Positions 11,654 through 11,827 of a DNA stretch of 11,827 bases are shown here, one piece after another (within the stretch, counting starts at the first letter, position 1; each line of letters begins with the position of its first letter). The notes under the pieces were generated by a model. The model ran no database searches. It worked only from the letters and a program-made list of their open reading frames with translations, and was not told the DNA's origin. The translations under genes were made by a program, and so were the position numbers. Origin of the DNA: an uncultured Victivallales bacterium (GTDB lineage Bacteria; Verrucomicrobiota; Lentisphaeria; Oligosphaerales; JAFGRS01); assembly GCA_903834675.1 (NCBI GenBank), contig CAILKC010000674.1, forward strand, positions 1 through 11,827, written 5' to 3'.

Positions 11654-11827
11654 GTGGAGGGCGAGATGCCTCGCGAGCCGCGTCGTCTTCGCCTGGCGCA
11701 GGTCAGTTCCGTAGGGGTTTTTGTTTCGATCGTCTCCGCGTCCGGCGAGCAGAACGGGTCCCTTTACTCTTGGGGGAGACTGCCGGCGGGACGTGTCGCG
11801 AATGCCAGACGCCGCGGAGCGCTGAAA

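Overview
The window is high-GC DNA from what looks like a Gram-negative, environmental bacterium. A member of the PVC group (Kiritimatiellota, Lentisphaerota, Verrucomicrobiota or Planctomycetota) is my best guess. The reasons are the lipid A type genes, the ceramidase-like enzyme, and the nonanucleotide (CACNNAGAN) and GTCATTG repeat tracts between genes. This placement is an impression from content, not a phylogenetic result.

Left third (1-3640): an integron-like gene-cassette array. The 5' end of a tyrosine recombinase gene runs off the left edge on the minus strand. Facing away from it, all on the plus strand, are five compact cassettes: (1) a DUF21/CNNM-type membrane protein; (2) a BrnT-like toxin with its antitoxin; (3) a DUF4160 + DUF2442 pair; (4) an exported beta-carbonic anhydrase; (5) a second, diverged DUF4160 + DUF2442 pair. 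After cassettes 2, 3, 4 and 5 there are folded recombination sites of attC type: paired outer core boxes ending in GTT, an unpaired spacer, and an inner stem with bulged bases. The site at 2150-2211 is close to textbook. Weaker candidates lie after cassette 1 and between the recombinase and cassette 1. Every terminal gene of a cassette stops at, inside or just past such a site, and every first gene starts 7-60 bases after one.

Middle (3687-8769, all minus strand): a chromosomal-looking block. In transcription order it has an ArnT-like membrane glycosyltransferase, a 510-base intergenic region packed with nested inverted repeats, a polyprenyl-phosphate-type family 2 glycosyltransferase, a fusion of two LAB_N membrane domains to an LpxL/HtrB-type acyltransferase (ATGA overlap with the glycosyltransferase), and MazG. 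The glycosyltransferase, LAB_N-acyltransferase and ArnT-like proteins together suggest a lipid A (or similar glycolipid) acylation and sugar-decoration module. In that reading the glycosyltransferase would charge a lipid carrier, the LAB_N domains could help move it across the membrane, and the ArnT-like enzyme would transfer the sugar on the periplasmic side. This pathway is inference.

Right third (8770-11388, plus strand): a divergent promoter region, then a two-gene unit encoding a cytoplasmic neutral-ceramidase-like metalloenzyme and an alpha/alpha-toroid protein of the prenyltransferase/terpene-cyclase-like kind with unknown substrate. The last 440 bases hold no gene. They contain a roughly 170-base element with long terminal inverted repeats, possibly flanked by an 8-base direct repeat, and a separate perfect hairpin.
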